From Pseudomonas karstica (GTDB lineage: Bacteria > Pseudomonadota > Gammaproteobacteria > Pseudomonadales > Pseudomonadaceae): DNA of 64,000 nt. The notes below the pieces were generated by a model, which searched no databases, had not been told where the DNA came from, and was given only the letters and a program-made list of their open reading frames with translations. How positions within the stretch are numbered: position 1 is the first letter of the stretch; every line of letters starts with the position of its first letter. This document shows positions 1-9,238 of the stretch, one piece after another. The translations under genes were made by a program, and so were the position numbers. Location: assembly GCF_009707515.1 (NCBI RefSeq), contig NZ_WLYI01000005.1, positions 158,266 to 222,265 on the forward strand, written 5' to 3'.

Positions 1-759
1 GATGTTCCGCCAGTGCCAGACTCCGGATTGCCCTGGGGTTTGCGCTCGCGTACCAAGGCAGCATCGTTTATTCGCGGTGGCGACCTGGATTTTGAAGGCA
101 TCAGCTGCGACAGCGTGGGCAATCGCTATATTGTCAGCGAATCCCACGCAGCTGTTTTAAGGGTGCCGTTCTCCGGTGATTATGGCGATACCGAGTGGCT
201 GAAGATTGCCCCCAGCATGGTTCGCGAGGCCCGGGCCAGTGGCATGTTGCTGCACTTCAATGCCTTGTTTGAAGGCCTGGCGGTCAACCCCGAGGGTAAT
301 CAGATCTGGCTGGCGGCCGAGCGGGAGCGGCGAGGGCTGATCTCCATCAAGCGCCCGCAAAGTGTCTGGGATTGCGATGGGGCCTGTGTGCTGCTGAGCG
401 AAGCGGGCCAGCGCATGCAGCCGGCACAGTTCCCCGGTGCCAAAGCAGTGTCCAAAGACTTTGCCGACCTTGCGCTGTTCAATGGCAAGCTGTTTACCCT
501 GGAGCGCAATGCGTTCCAGATCTGCCGTCGGGACACCATCACGGCTCAGGTCGAAATGTGCTGGTCCTATGCTGAGGACTCGCTGGTGCCGAATCGGCGT
601 TATCCCCAGGCTTATGGCCTGGCCGAAGCCCTGGTGATTGACGCTGATGGCGCCTGGATGGGGATCGACAATAATTTTGGCCCCCGTGTCGATGGTGAAA
701 AACGGCCGATGGTCTATCGTTTCGCAGCCCCGGCCGGTGGCTGGAGCGCCAAGCCATGA
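1..759 (+). CDS. esterase-like activity of phytase family protein (5' truncated by window edge)
   Basis: The reading frame is open from base 1, so the true start lies upstream; only the C-terminal 252 codons are present. The protein has beta-propeller-like repeats with motifs such as GGDLDFEGIS, NALFEGLAVNP and YGLAEALVIDADG, which fit the esterase-like phytase family (PF13449), usually secreted phosphoesterase-like proteins of uncertain substrate. Its stop overlaps the start of the next gene (ATGA), so the two are probably co-transcribed. Gene order next to a retropepsin-like protease and parC matches other pseudomonads. Substrate is unknown. Confidence 0.7.
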   Translation, partial: DVPPVPDSGLPWGLRSRTKAASFIRGGDLDFEGISCDSVGNRYIVSESHAAVLRVPFSGDYGDTEWLKIAPSMVREARASGMLLHFNALFEGLAVNPEGNQIWLAAERERRGLISIKRPQSVWDCDGACVLLSEAGQRMQPAQFPGAKAVSKDFADLALFNGKLFTLERNAFQICRRDTITAQVEMCWSYAEDSLVPNRRYPQAYGLAEALVIDADGAWMGIDNNFGPRVDGEKRPMVYRFAAPAGGWSAKP

Positions 760-1274
760 GTGCGCCGCCTGGCAAGCGCGCCGGACGTGTGCTGATGTTT
801 GTAGCCTGGGGCGCCGGGTTGTTTTTGGCTACACGATTTTTTGGGCAGTGGGAGGCGCGCCAGCAAAATCCCAATGCCGTGGTTACTTCGGAGCAACACG
901 AGGGTTACATCGAAGTAAAACTGGTTGGCAACGGCCAGGGGCATTTCGTTGCCAGCGGCCAGATCAACGGCCAGCCGGTGGCGTTCATGCTCGACACTGG
1001 CGCCACCGACGTGGCGGTGCCAGCCGGGTTGGCCGAGCGCCTGGGGCTTGAACGGGGTATGCCGGTGACCTTGAGCACGGCCAACGGTCGCAGCCAGGGT
1101 TATCGCACCCGCCTGGAGCGCCTGCAATTGGGCGATATCGTCCTGCAGGACGTCCGCGCCCTGGTGGCGCCGGGCTTGGGTGGCGAGCAAGTGCTGTTGG
1201 GCATGAGCGCATTGAAACAACTTGAATTTACCCAGCGTGGCGGCACTTTGCTGCTGCGCCAGACCAAACAATGA
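756..1274 (+). CDS. retropepsin-like aspartic protease (TIGR02281-type), membrane anchored
   Basis: This 172-residue protein has one N-terminal membrane segment (about residues 11-29) and then a single retropepsin-type domain. The active-site motif [10 protein letters not shown] is visible around Asp80, and a second flap/hydrophobic region ends in [10 protein letters not shown], typical of clan AA proteases. One such domain usually acts as a homodimer, here probably facing the periplasm. The start codon overlaps the stop of the upstream gene, and parC begins 10 bases downstream, so the three form one transcription unit. The natural substrate is not known. Confidence 0.8.
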   Translation: MSAPPGKRAGRVLMFVAWGAGLFLATRFFGQWEARQQNPNAVVTSEQHEGYIEVKLVGNGQGHFVASGQINGQPVAFMLDTGATDVAVPAGLAERLGLERGMPVTLSTANGRSQGYRTRLERLQLGDIVLQDVRALVAPGLGGEQVLLGMSALKQLEFTQRGGTLLLRQTKQ

Positions 1275-1284
1275 TGAGGCCCGC

Positions 1285-3549
1285 ATGAGTGACATCCTTG
1301 CAGACAGCTTAGATGGCGTTGAACGCCGATCGCTGGCTGACTTCACCGAAAGTGCCTACCTCAACTACTCCATGTACGTGATCATGGACCGTGCATTGCC
1401 GCATATCGGCGACGGCCTGAAACCGGTACAGCGGCGCATTATCTACGCCATGAGTGAGTTGGGCCTGGACGCCGACTCCAAGCACAAGAAGTCTGCACGC
1501 ACCGTCGGTGACGTGCTCGGCAAGTTTCACCCCCACGGCGACTCGGCCTGCTATGAAGCCATGGTGCTGATGGCCCAGCCGTTCAGCTACCGTTACACCC
1601 TGGTGGACGGTCAGGGCAACTGGGGTGCGCCGGATGATCCCAAGTCCTTTGCCGCCATGCGTTACACCGAGGCGCGCTTGTCCCGTTACTCGGAAGTTCT
1701 GCTCAGCGAACTGGGCCAGGGCACGGCCAACTGGGGTCCGAACTTTGACGGTACCCTTGAAGAACCGCTGGTGTTGCCGGCTCGTTTGCCGAATATCCTG
1801 CTCAATGGCACCACCGGCATCGCAGTCGGCATGGCCACCGATGTGCCACCGCACAACCTGCGGGAAGTCGCCACCGCGTGCGTACGTTTGCTCGATGAAC
1901 CCAAGGCTACCGTCGAACAGCTGTGTGAGCATATCCAGGGCCCGGACTACCCGACCGAAGCGGAAATCATCACGCCTCGCGCCGATCTGCTGAAAATGTA
2001 CGAAACCGGCAAGGGGTCGGTGCGCATGCGCGCCGTGTACCACGCCGAAGACGGTGACATCATCGTCACCGCCTTGCCGCACCAGGTCTCCGGCGCCAAG
2101 GTGCTGGAGCAGATCGCCGCGCTGATGCAGGCCAAACCGTCGAAACTGCCACAAGTGGCTGACCTGCGTGATGAGTCCGACCACGAAAACCCATGCCGCA
2201 TCGTGATCATCCCGACCAACAGCCGGGTCGACCACGAAGTGCTGATGCAACACCTGTTCGCCAGCACCGACCTGGAATCCAGCTACCGGGTCAACGTCAA
2301 CATCATCGGCCTGGATGGCAAGCCGCAGTTGAAGAACCTGCGTGCCTTGCTGGTTGAATGGTTGGAATTCCGGGTGCAGACCGTGCGTCGACGCCTGCAG
2401 TTCCGCCTGGACAAGGTCGAGCGCCGGCTGCACTTGTTGGACGGCTTGTTGATTGCCTACCTCAACCTGGATGAAGTGATTCATATCATCCGTACCGCCG
2501 AACACCCGAAGGCCGACCTGATCGCGCGTTTCGAGCTGAGCGAGATCCAGGCCGACTACATCCTCGACACCCGCCTGCGTCAGTTGGCGCGATTGGAAGA
2601 GATGAAACTGCGGGACGAGCAAGACGCGCTGCTCAAGGAGCAAGCCAAGCTGCAAGCCTTGCTGGGTAGCGAAGCCAAACTCAAGAAGCTGGTGCGCAGC
2701 GAACTGATCAAGGACGCCGAAACCTATGGCGACGACCGACGCTCGCCGATTGTCCAGCGGGCCGAGGCCAAGGCCCTGACGGAAACCGAGTTGCTGCCCA
2801 ACGAGAAAATTACCGTCGTTCTGTCGGAAAAGGGTTGGGTTCGTTCTGCCAAGGGGCATGATATCGATGCCACGGGGCTGTCCTACAAGGCGGGCGACGG
2901 TTTCAAGACCGCTGCAGCCGGGCGCTCCAACCAGTTTGCAGTGTTTATCGACTCCACCGGTCGCAGTTATTCGGTGCCCGCCCATACCTTGCCGTCGGCG
3001 CGAGGCCAGGGCGAGCCGTTGACCGGTCGCCTGACGCCGCCACCGGGAGCGAACTTTGAATGCGTGCTGCTGCCGGATGACGATGCGCTGTATGTCATCG
3101 CCTCCGATGCCGGCTACGGGTTCGTGGTCAAGGGGGAAGACCTGCAGGCCAAGAACAAGGCGGGCAAGGCATTGTTGAGCCTGCCGAACAATGCCAAGGT
3201 TATCTTGCCGCGTCCGGTCAGTGATCGTAATGGCAACTGGCTGGCCTCGGTGACCACCGAAGGTCGATTACTGATCTTCAAGATCAGTGACTTGCCGCAG
3301 TTGGGTAAAGGCAAGGGCAACAAGATCATCGGTATTCCTGGAGAGCGGGTGGCCAGTCGCGAGGAGTTCGTGACCGACATCGCTGTTATCCCGGAAGGCT
3401 CGACCTTGGTGCTGCAGGCCGGCAAGCGCACACTGTCGCTGCGTCCGGATGATCTCGAACACTACAAGGGTGAGCGTGGTCGCCGTGGGAACAAACTGCC
3501 TCGAGGCTTCCAACGAGTGGACGCGTTATTGGTAGACACGCCCGTTTAA
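1285..3549 (+). CDS. parC: DNA topoisomerase IV subunit A
   Basis: ParC breaks and rejoins DNA in topoisomerase IV with ParE and decatenates daughter chromosomes. The 754-residue length fits. The N-terminal breakage-reunion domain contains the catalytic tyrosine (AAMRYTE, Tyr127), and the C-terminal half contains the beta-pinwheel repeats. The quinolone-resistance region reads [11 protein letters not shown], with the usual sensitive serine at residue 87. An upstream in-frame start (1222) would lie inside the preceding gene; I chose ATG 1285 because it has a GATGAGG ribosome site and yields the family-typical MSD... N-terminus. Confidence 0.96.
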   Translation: MSDILADSLDGVERRSLADFTESAYLNYSMYVIMDRALPHIGDGLKPVQRRIIYAMSELGLDADSKHKKSARTVGDVLGKFHPHGDSACYEAMVLMAQPFSYRYTLVDGQGNWGAPDDPKSFAAMRYTEARLSRYSEVLLSELGQGTANWGPNFDGTLEEPLVLPARLPNILLNGTTGIAVGMATDVPPHNLREVATACVRLLDEPKATVEQLCEHIQGPDYPTEAEIITPRADLLKMYETGKGSVRMRAVYHAEDGDIIVTALPHQVSGAKVLEQIAALMQAKPSKLPQVADLRDESDHENPCRIVIIPTNSRVDHEVLMQHLFASTDLESSYRVNVNIIGLDGKPQLKNLRALLVEWLEFRVQTVRRRLQFRLDKVERRLHLLDGLLIAYLNLDEVIHIIRTAEHPKADLIARFELSEIQADYILDTRLRQLARLEEMKLRDEQDALLKEQAKLQALLGSEAKLKKLVRSELIKDAETYGDDRRSPIVQRAEAKALTETELLPNEKITVVLSEKGWVRSAKGHDIDATGLSYKAGDGFKTAAAGRSNQFAVFIDSTGRSYSVPAHTLPSARGQGEPLTGRLTPPPGANFECVLLPDDDALYVIASDAGYGFVVKGEDLQAKNKAGKALLSLPNNAKVILPRPVSDRNGNWLASVTTEGRLLIFKISDLPQLGKGKGNKIIGIPGERVASREEFVTDIAVIPEGSTLVLQAGKRTLSLRPDDLEHYKGERGRRGNKLPRGFQRVDALLVDTPV

Positions 3550-3724
3550 GGCGATTTAAAGCTCCCGATCTACGATTTAACCCGTAGATCGACGCTTTGG
3601 CGCTGGAGTCATGGCGTATATTCACGGATGATATGGCCTTTCCAGCGCCAGCGTGGCTGAGCGCGTAATAGGTTATTTTTGAGTATTACATTGTGGTTCG
3701 CCTTGTGGCAGCCACTTGGATGGG

Positions 3725-4432
3725 ATGATGACAGCTCCACGCCTTCCTTTATTTTTGTTGCTCGCTGGCCTTTTGGGGCTGGCGGGTTGCAGTACGCACC
3801 AACCGGTATCGCTGTATCAACTGGACAGCGGAAGTCCGACTCAACCTGCACAAAGTGATGGCATGGCCATATTGCTTGGCCCGGTTGTGGTGGCTGATTA
3901 CCTGCAACGCGAAACCCTGCTGCAGCGTCAGAACGACGGCAGCCTGCAAGGTTCTATCGACGGTCGTTGGGCGGGTAGCCTTTCGTCCGACATCAACCAG
4001 TTGTTGTTGCGTCAGGTGGCCGGTCATCTAGACAGCCAGCGCGTGGTGTTGGCGCCGGCGTCGGCGGGTTTTGCCCCGGACGTACAGGTGCTGCTGACGA
4101 TTACCCGCCTGGACTCCGGAGCTTCGCAGCCGGCGATCCTCGATGCGCAGTGGCGTTTGATCGACCGCCGTGGCCAGGTGCGAGACAATCGCATCGTGCA
4201 CTTGCAGGAAGAGCACGCGGGTACCACGGCCTCCCAGGTCCAGGCTCAAGGTGTGTTGCTGCAGCATTTGGCGGAACAATTGTCGGTGGCGCTCAAGCCA
4301 TTGGCCAACCAGCCACCGATCGCTGAAGTGCCACGCAAGCCAGCATCGGCACAAGCCAAGCCTGCGCCGGAGAAGCCGAAGATGCCAATGGCTTCGCCGA
4401 TTCGTACCGATCTGGAAGTGTTCAGGTTCTGA
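3725..4432 (+). CDS. PqiC/YmbA-type ABC transport auxiliary lipoprotein
   Basis: About 235 residues with a lipoprotein signal peptide ending in LAGC, so it is predicted to be acylated and to face the periplasm. The following domain (SLYQLDSG, then ILLGPVVVADYLQR) matches the PqiC/ABC transport auxiliary family (PF03886), which in other bacteria assists MCE-type lipid transport between envelope layers. No MCE or Pqi partner is adjacent. The C-terminus is Pro/Ala/Lys-rich. TTG 3716 is in frame upstream, but ATG 3725 or 3728 is more likely. A strong terminator follows. Confidence 0.75.
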   Translation: MMTAPRLPLFLLLAGLLGLAGCSTHQPVSLYQLDSGSPTQPAQSDGMAILLGPVVVADYLQRETLLQRQNDGSLQGSIDGRWAGSLSSDINQLLLRQVAGHLDSQRVVLAPASAGFAPDVQVLLTITRLDSGASQPAILDAQWRLIDRRGQVRDNRIVHLQEEHAGTTASQVQAQGVLLQHLAEQLSVALKPLANQPPIAEVPRKPASAQAKPAPEKPKMPMASPIRTDLEVFRF

Positions 4433-4490
4433 TACAGCCCTACGCTTCGGCAGCGGCTGCACGGCACCTTTAAAGCCGCCCCAATGAAAA

Positions 4491-4524
4491 AGCCCGCAGA
4501 TGATCGCTCATCTGCGGGCTTTTT
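4491..4524. terminator. bidirectional rho-independent terminator
   Basis: A perfect 13-bp stem, AGCCCGCAGATGA with loop TCGC, is flanked by A-runs on one side and T-runs on the other. It can terminate both the lipoprotein gene (+) and the converging membrane protein gene (-). Confidence 0.92.
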
Positions 4525-4538
4525 GTTGGGCCTGGGGT

Positions 4539-6071
4539 TTAGTCCTTGGCCCGCGTTTCATGCATCCGCGCCAGTTGCCGCTCCAGCATCGATGGGTAAG
4601 GTTCCATCAACCGCTCTACGCAGCACGCGCCCTCTGGGCTGGCAATCGGCCGGATCCGTGCCCGTTGGCGAATCAGTAGGTCATCACTGATCTTGCGCTC
4701 CACCAGTAGCAGGTTGCGGCTGTGTTGAGACAGCGCCAGGGCATCCTGGGCGGTTTCGGTCAGCAGCAGGTCGATCTGGCTCATGCCGTACAGGTCGTCG
4801 CCTACCGTCAGCCCCAGTTGCAGTTGCAAGGTGATACCACTGTCGGCCACTTCGATTTGTAGCGCGTGCCCCAGCGCCCGCAGCAATTCGCCGCAGCAGA
4901 TGGCATTGGTCAGATAATCTTCGCCGCTGTCTTCACTGTGGAACAACATCAACGTGCTGCCGTCGTTCAGGGTGTGCAATTCGCTTTGATACAGCGATGC
5001 GGCCTGGTCGAGGCAATCACGATAACGCTCCAGCAGTTCGGTCAGGCGTGCGCGAGGCAGGCGGCGCAGTTGGTCCTGGGCACCAAGCTGCACTGCCAGT
5101 ACAGCGCTGTGTTGTGGCTCGGTGTTCTGTACAGGAACCGGCTTTAACAGGGGCGTGGTTGGCGGCGAGTTGTCACGCAGATCGGCGAATGGATCGTCCT
5201 CGTCCAGATCGTCCTCTTCAGCCTTGATCGCCAGGCGTGTTGCGGGCTTGAGGCCGGCCACGGGTGCGGGTTCGTCGAAGCCTGGATCACGTAGGTTGTG
5301 CGCTTCAAAGTCGGGTTCGTCGTCTTCGTACTCGGTATCGTCGTAGTCAGGCTCGGGTTCAGGCTCGGGAGCTATCGGTTCCGGAGCAAAGCTTGTGTGC
5401 AACTGACGGGCAAGGTCGCCGATTTCATCCTGGCGGTCAGTGGCCGGGGTGTGTTCGTCGATATCCCGCAGCCAGATGCGCAATTGCATCAATGGCGTGG
5501 AGATGTGCCGCCCCAGGCGTAGGCTCAAGGCCAGGGACAACGCCAACAGGATCGCACTCAAGATGCCCATGCTTTGCAGGCTGATGGTCATCGGTTGCTG
5601 AAACTGCTGCATGTCCAGGCTGATACGCAGTTGCCCGGCCTTCACGTCCTGAAAGGTGATATTGCTCGAATACAGGCCTTCGGCCTCCCTCAACAGGCCA
5701 TTTTTCGGGCGTTGCCCGGCTTCGGCCATGATCCGGTTGTCCGCGCTGTAAATGGCGGCGTGAGCCACCAGCGGGTTCTTGGTCAGGTTATTGAGCAGCA
5801 CGTTCAGGCTGAGGATGTCGTTGGACACCAACAGCTCCGTCGCCGAGGTGGCGGTCTGGGTGGTCAAGCTGGCGCCCAGGGCATCCGCTTGCTCGTGCAT
5901 GGCCTGCTTGAACTGCAATCCCATCACGCAGGCGTAGATCACCAAGGCCAGAGCGACCAGGATCACGTTATGGCTGGCGATGCGTAATGCGATCGGTACA
6001 CGGCGATGACGCAGTGCCCGGAAGATCAGCAGGAAGAAGTTATCGGTTTTTACTGGCGTGGGCCGGTTCAC
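4539..6071 (-). CDS. AhpA/YtjB-like membrane protein (SMP_2 family)
   Basis: A 510-residue inner-membrane protein. An N-terminal transmembrane helix (about 30-50) is followed by a periplasmic domain, a second helix (about 170-190) and a HAMP-like linker (LRLGRHISTPLMQLRIWL). The middle is very acidic and low complexity, and the C-terminal part is cytosolic. The N-terminal half resembles E. coli YtjB/Smp, also encoded divergently beside serB. The start is GTG 6071 with a weak ribosome site. No kinase or cyclase motif is seen. Function is unknown; the family has a historical 'haemolysin' label with little support. Confidence 0.7.
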   Translation of the reverse strand: MNRPTPVKTDNFFLLIFRALRHRRVPIALRIASHNVILVALALVIYACVMGLQFKQAMHEQADALGASLTTQTATSATELLVSNDILSLNVLLNNLTKNPLVAHAAIYSADNRIMAEAGQRPKNGLLREAEGLYSSNITFQDVKAGQLRISLDMQQFQQPMTISLQSMGILSAILLALSLALSLRLGRHISTPLMQLRIWLRDIDEHTPATDRQDEIGDLARQLHTSFAPEPIAPEPEPEPDYDDTEYEDDEPDFEAHNLRDPGFDEPAPVAGLKPATRLAIKAEEDDLDEDDPFADLRDNSPPTTPLLKPVPVQNTEPQHSAVLAVQLGAQDQLRRLPRARLTELLERYRDCLDQAASLYQSELHTLNDGSTLMLFHSEDSGEDYLTNAICCGELLRALGHALQIEVADSGITLQLQLGLTVGDDLYGMSQIDLLLTETAQDALALSQHSRNLLLVERKISDDLLIRQRARIRPIASPEGACCVERLMEPYPSMLERQLARMHETRAKD

Positions 6072-6205
6072 TTAAGCTCGGCTCTTTAGTCCGTGAAGTT
6101 GACGCGCAGTATAGCGACAGGCCTAAGACCGGCAAAGCGCTCGCTGCGCCCGATGGTCACTGAAAGTGGGTAGAATGCGGTTTTTTTCTACCTCGGGGGT
6201 GCGCT

Positions 6206-7420
6206 TTGCGCGAAATTGTCCTGATTAACATCACCGGCGAAGATCGTCCGGGTCTTACCGCAGCCATTACCGGCGTCCTGGCTCAGGGTGGAGTGAGCAT
6301 TCTCGACATCGGCCAGGCGGTGATCCACGACACCTTGTCGTTTGGCATCCTCGTGGAGATTCCAAGCACCGAGCAAGCCTCGTCCGTGCTCAAGGACATC
6401 CTGTTTACGGCTTATAAGTTGGATCAGCAGGTGCGTTTCACCCCGGTGTCTGAAAAGGACTACCAGCACTGGGTCGCTGGCCAAGGCAAAAAACGCCACA
6501 TCGTAACTCTGTTGACCCGCAAGGTAACCGCAGAGCAATTGCAACGTGTCAGTTCGATTACTGCGCAATATGGACTGAATATCGACCATATCGACCGTCT
6601 GTCGGGGCGCATGCCGTTGGACACGCCGGCCGATCAAGGCAAGGGTTGCATCGAGTTTTCGGTGCGCGGTGACCCGGCCGATCCCCAAGCCCTGCGTGCC
6701 GAGTTCCTCAGCGTCGCCCAGGAACTGAATGTCGATATCGCTTTTCAGGAAGACTCGCTGTTTCGTCGCAATCGTCGCCTGGCCGTATTCGACATGGACT
6801 CGACACTGATCGAAGCCGAAGTCATCGACGAATTAGCCAAGGCCGCTGGCGTCGGCGAGCAAGTCTCGGCCATCACCGAGCGGGCTATGGCGGGTGAGTT
6901 GGACTTTCGCGCCAGTTTTAAAGAGCGCCTTGCGCTGCTCAAGGGCCTGGACGTCAGCGTACTGGACTCCATCGGTGAGTCGCTGCGTCTGACTGAAGGC
7001 GCAGAAACCCTGTTCGCCGAACTCAAGCGCCTGGGCTATAAAACCGCGATCCTCTCGGGTGGATTCACCTTCTTCGCCAAGCAATTGCAGGCCAAGTTGG
7101 GCATCGATTATGTATTCGCCAACGAGTTGGAAGTGGTGGATGGCAAGGTGACTGGCGTGGCGGTGGAGCCGATTGTCGACGCACAGCGTAAGGCTGATTT
7201 GCTCAAAGAGTTGGCGCACAAGGAAGGGTTGCGACTGGAGCAGACCATCGCGGTGGGCGACGGTGCAAACGATTTGCCGATGTTGGCAATTGCCGGGTTG
7301 GGCGTTGCGTTCCGTGCCAAGCCATTGGTCAAGCAATCGGCCAAGCAGGCGATTTCGACCTTGGGGCTGGATGGGGTGCTATACCTGCTGGGCTTGCGCG
7401 ACCGCGACGGTCAGTTGTAA
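6206..7420 (+). CDS. serB: phosphoserine phosphatase
   Basis: SerB hydrolyses O-phosphoserine to serine, the last step of serine synthesis. The 404-residue protein has two ACT-like domains (about 5-80 and 95-170; ITGEDRPGLTAAI is the first) before a HAD phosphatase domain with the nucleophile motif FDMDSTLIEAE and the C-terminal GDGANDLPML. The ACT extension is normal in pseudomonads and suggests ligand control. The only sensible start is TTG 6206, preceded by a G-rich ribosome site. It is divergent from the AhpA/YtjB-like gene, as in enterobacteria. Confidence 0.95.
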   Translation: MREIVLINITGEDRPGLTAAITGVLAQGGVSILDIGQAVIHDTLSFGILVEIPSTEQASSVLKDILFTAYKLDQQVRFTPVSEKDYQHWVAGQGKKRHIVTLLTRKVTAEQLQRVSSITAQYGLNIDHIDRLSGRMPLDTPADQGKGCIEFSVRGDPADPQALRAEFLSVAQELNVDIAFQEDSLFRRNRRLAVFDMDSTLIEAEVIDELAKAAGVGEQVSAITERAMAGELDFRASFKERLALLKGLDVSVLDSIGESLRLTEGAETLFAELKRLGYKTAILSGGFTFFAKQLQAKLGIDYVFANELEVVDGKVTGVAVEPIVDAQRKADLLKELAHKEGLRLEQTIAVGDGANDLPMLAIAGLGVAFRAKPLVKQSAKQAISTLGLDGVLYLLGLRDRDGQL

Positions 7421-7434
7421 CCCCGCAAGATACG

Positions 7435-7474
7435 GTAGGAGCGAGCAAGAACTAGGCGTCCCCCTCGCTCCTAC
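7435..7474. repeat. REP-like inverted repeat between serB and psd
   Basis: An 11-bp stem, GTAGGAGCGAG / CTCGCTCCTAC, encloses GCAAGAACTAGGCGTCCC-like sequence. The right half is nearly the same as 32908-32940. It lies between convergent genes and may act as a transcript 3' end. Confidence 0.75.
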
Positions 7475-7488
7475 AGTTATCGGTTCGA

Positions 7489-8349
7489 TCAAGCCTTCGG
7501 CAAGCCGATGCCCTGACCCATCTGTACCGGCGTCCCCGCCACGAACTCCTCGGCCCACTTCACCTGGCCCGGGCCAAACAGTACGATCGCCGTCGAGCCC
7601 AGTTTGAAGCGCCCCAGCTCTGCACCTTTTTCCAGGTGGATCGGCCCGCGGGCAGCTTCGTCGTAACGCACGGTTTTGAGCTCGCGCTTGGGCGGCGTGA
7701 CCAAGCCAGCCCAGACGGTTTCAATCGACGCCACAATCATTGCGCCGACCAGCACCACGGCCATCGGGCCACGTTCGGTGTCGAATATGCAGGCAACCCG
7801 CTCGTTGCGTGCAAACAGCTCCGGCACATTCTCTGCCGTGGTCTGGTTCACCGAGAAGATTCGCCCAGGGATGTAGACCATTTCCCGCAGAGTGCCGGCC
7901 AGTGGCATGTGGACGCGGTGATAGTCTTTCGGCGACAGGTAAACAGTGGCGAAGTCGCCGCCCATGAACGGAGCAGCAACAGCGGCGTCGCCGCCAAGCA
8001 ATTCCAGCACGCTGAAGCTGTGGCCTTTGGCCTGGAATACGCGGCCATGCTCGATCGGGCCGAGTTGGCTGAAGGCGCCATCGGCCGGGCTCAGTACGGC
8101 GTCGGGGGTTGGGTCCAACGGCCGTGCGCCGTCTTTCAGGGCGCGGGTAAAGAAGGCATTGAAGTGCTCGTAAGCCGTCACGTCTTCCACCAGGGCCTGG
8201 GACATGTCCACCTGATAACGCTTGGCGAACCAGCTGGTGAAGGCATTCTTGAACCAGCGCACGCGGCATTCGGCAATGCAGCCTGCCAGCCGCGACAGCA
8301 GGTGGTGGGGCAGCAGGTATTGGCTGAGGATGAACAAACGTTTTTTCAT
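7489..8349 (-). CDS. psd: phosphatidylserine decarboxylase proenzyme
   Basis: Psd converts phosphatidylserine to phosphatidylethanolamine at the inner membrane. The 286-residue protein has the self-cleavage motif LGST near the C-terminus (FKLGSTAIVLFGPG); cleavage before the serine gives the pyruvoyl cofactor. Other family motifs are FFTRALKDGARP and YHRVHMPLAGTL. It starts at ATG 8349, directly downstream of rhdA on the same strand with only a short gap, so the two may share a transcript. Confidence 0.95.
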   Translation of the reverse strand: MKKRLFILSQYLLPHHLLSRLAGCIAECRVRWFKNAFTSWFAKRYQVDMSQALVEDVTAYEHFNAFFTRALKDGARPLDPTPDAVLSPADGAFSQLGPIEHGRVFQAKGHSFSVLELLGGDAAVAAPFMGGDFATVYLSPKDYHRVHMPLAGTLREMVYIPGRIFSVNQTTAENVPELFARNERVACIFDTERGPMAVVLVGAMIVASIETVWAGLVTPPKRELKTVRYDEAARGPIHLEKGAELGRFKLGSTAIVLFGPGQVKWAEEFVAGTPVQMGQGIGLPKA

Positions 8350-8365
8350 TAATTGTCCTTAAACC

Positions 8366-9181
8366 TTAAGTCTCGACAGGGGTGTCGGGGTGATTGCCCC
8401 ATTCGCCCCAGGAACCGGCATAACCTTTGACTCGCGGATAACCGAGCGCCTTGGCCACCAGGTAGGTGAAGCCAGAACGGTGGTGAGTCTGGCAGTGGGT
8501 GATGATTTCTTTGTCTTTGGTCAGCCCCAGGTCTTCGAGGATCTGCGGCATGTCACGGCGGATACGCAGGTTGCGTGTCTTGTCCATGCCGGCGGTCCAC
8601 TCAAAGTTCACGGCGCCGGGAATGTGCCCGCCCTTGGCCGCGAGGACTTTCTCTCCGGAATATTCCAGTGGCCCACGGGCGTCCCAGATACCCAGGTCGG
8701 CAGCACCCAGGCGGCTTTGCAGGTACTCGCGGGTGGCGGTGGGCTCTTCATGCAGGGTCAGGTTGACCGGACCGCCGGCCAGGGCTGGGACGTCGGTTGA
8801 GACGGGGTGTTTCTCATCCAGCCACGCCAGCAGGCCGCCGTCGAGGTAGTGATATTTTGGGTGGCCGATCACGTCGAGCATCCAGATAAAGCGTCCGGCC
8901 CAGCCACCACCTTCGTCGTCGTACACCACGTAGGTAGCGTCCGGGGAATGGCCCAGTTCGCCGAACAGCTTTTCCAGGTCTGCCTTGGCTGGCAGCAGGC
9001 CCGGTGCGGGCGGCTGGCCCAGTTGTGTGCGCTTGGGGTCGACGAAATGCGCGCCGGGGATATGCCCTTCGGCATAACGGGCGGCGCTGGTGAGGTCCAC
9101 CAGAATCAGCTGTTCAGCGGTGAGGCGACCAAGCAGGTCGCTGGATTCGATCACCAGCGGCAAGCCAGAGAAGTCAGGCAT
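8366..9181 (-). CDS. rhdA: thiosulfate sulfurtransferase (rhodanese)
   Basis: It transfers sulfane sulfur from thiosulfate to acceptors such as cyanide. There are two rhodanese domains in 271 residues: an inactive N-terminal copy and a C-terminal copy with the active loop CQTHHRSG, the form typical of Azotobacter/Pseudomonas RhdA. A longer frame to 9235 exists, but ATG 9181 is preceded by AGGAGACC and gives the family-typical length. It lies upstream of psd, the same order as in PAO1. Confidence 0.92.
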   Translation of the reverse strand: MPDFSGLPLVIESSDLLGRLTAEQLILVDLTSAARYAEGHIPGAHFVDPKRTQLGQPPAPGLLPAKADLEKLFGELGHSPDATYVVYDDEGGGWAGRFIWMLDVIGHPKYHYLDGGLLAWLDEKHPVSTDVPALAGGPVNLTLHEEPTATREYLQSRLGAADLGIWDARGPLEYSGEKVLAAKGGHIPGAVNFEWTAGMDKTRNLRIRRDMPQILEDLGLTKDKEIITHCQTHHRSGFTYLVAKALGYPRVKGYAGSWGEWGNHPDTPVET

Positions 9182-9238
9182 GTGAGGTCTCCTGGGCACA
9201 AATGTTCGCGGTAAAGGAGGGCGATTGTAGCGCAAGCA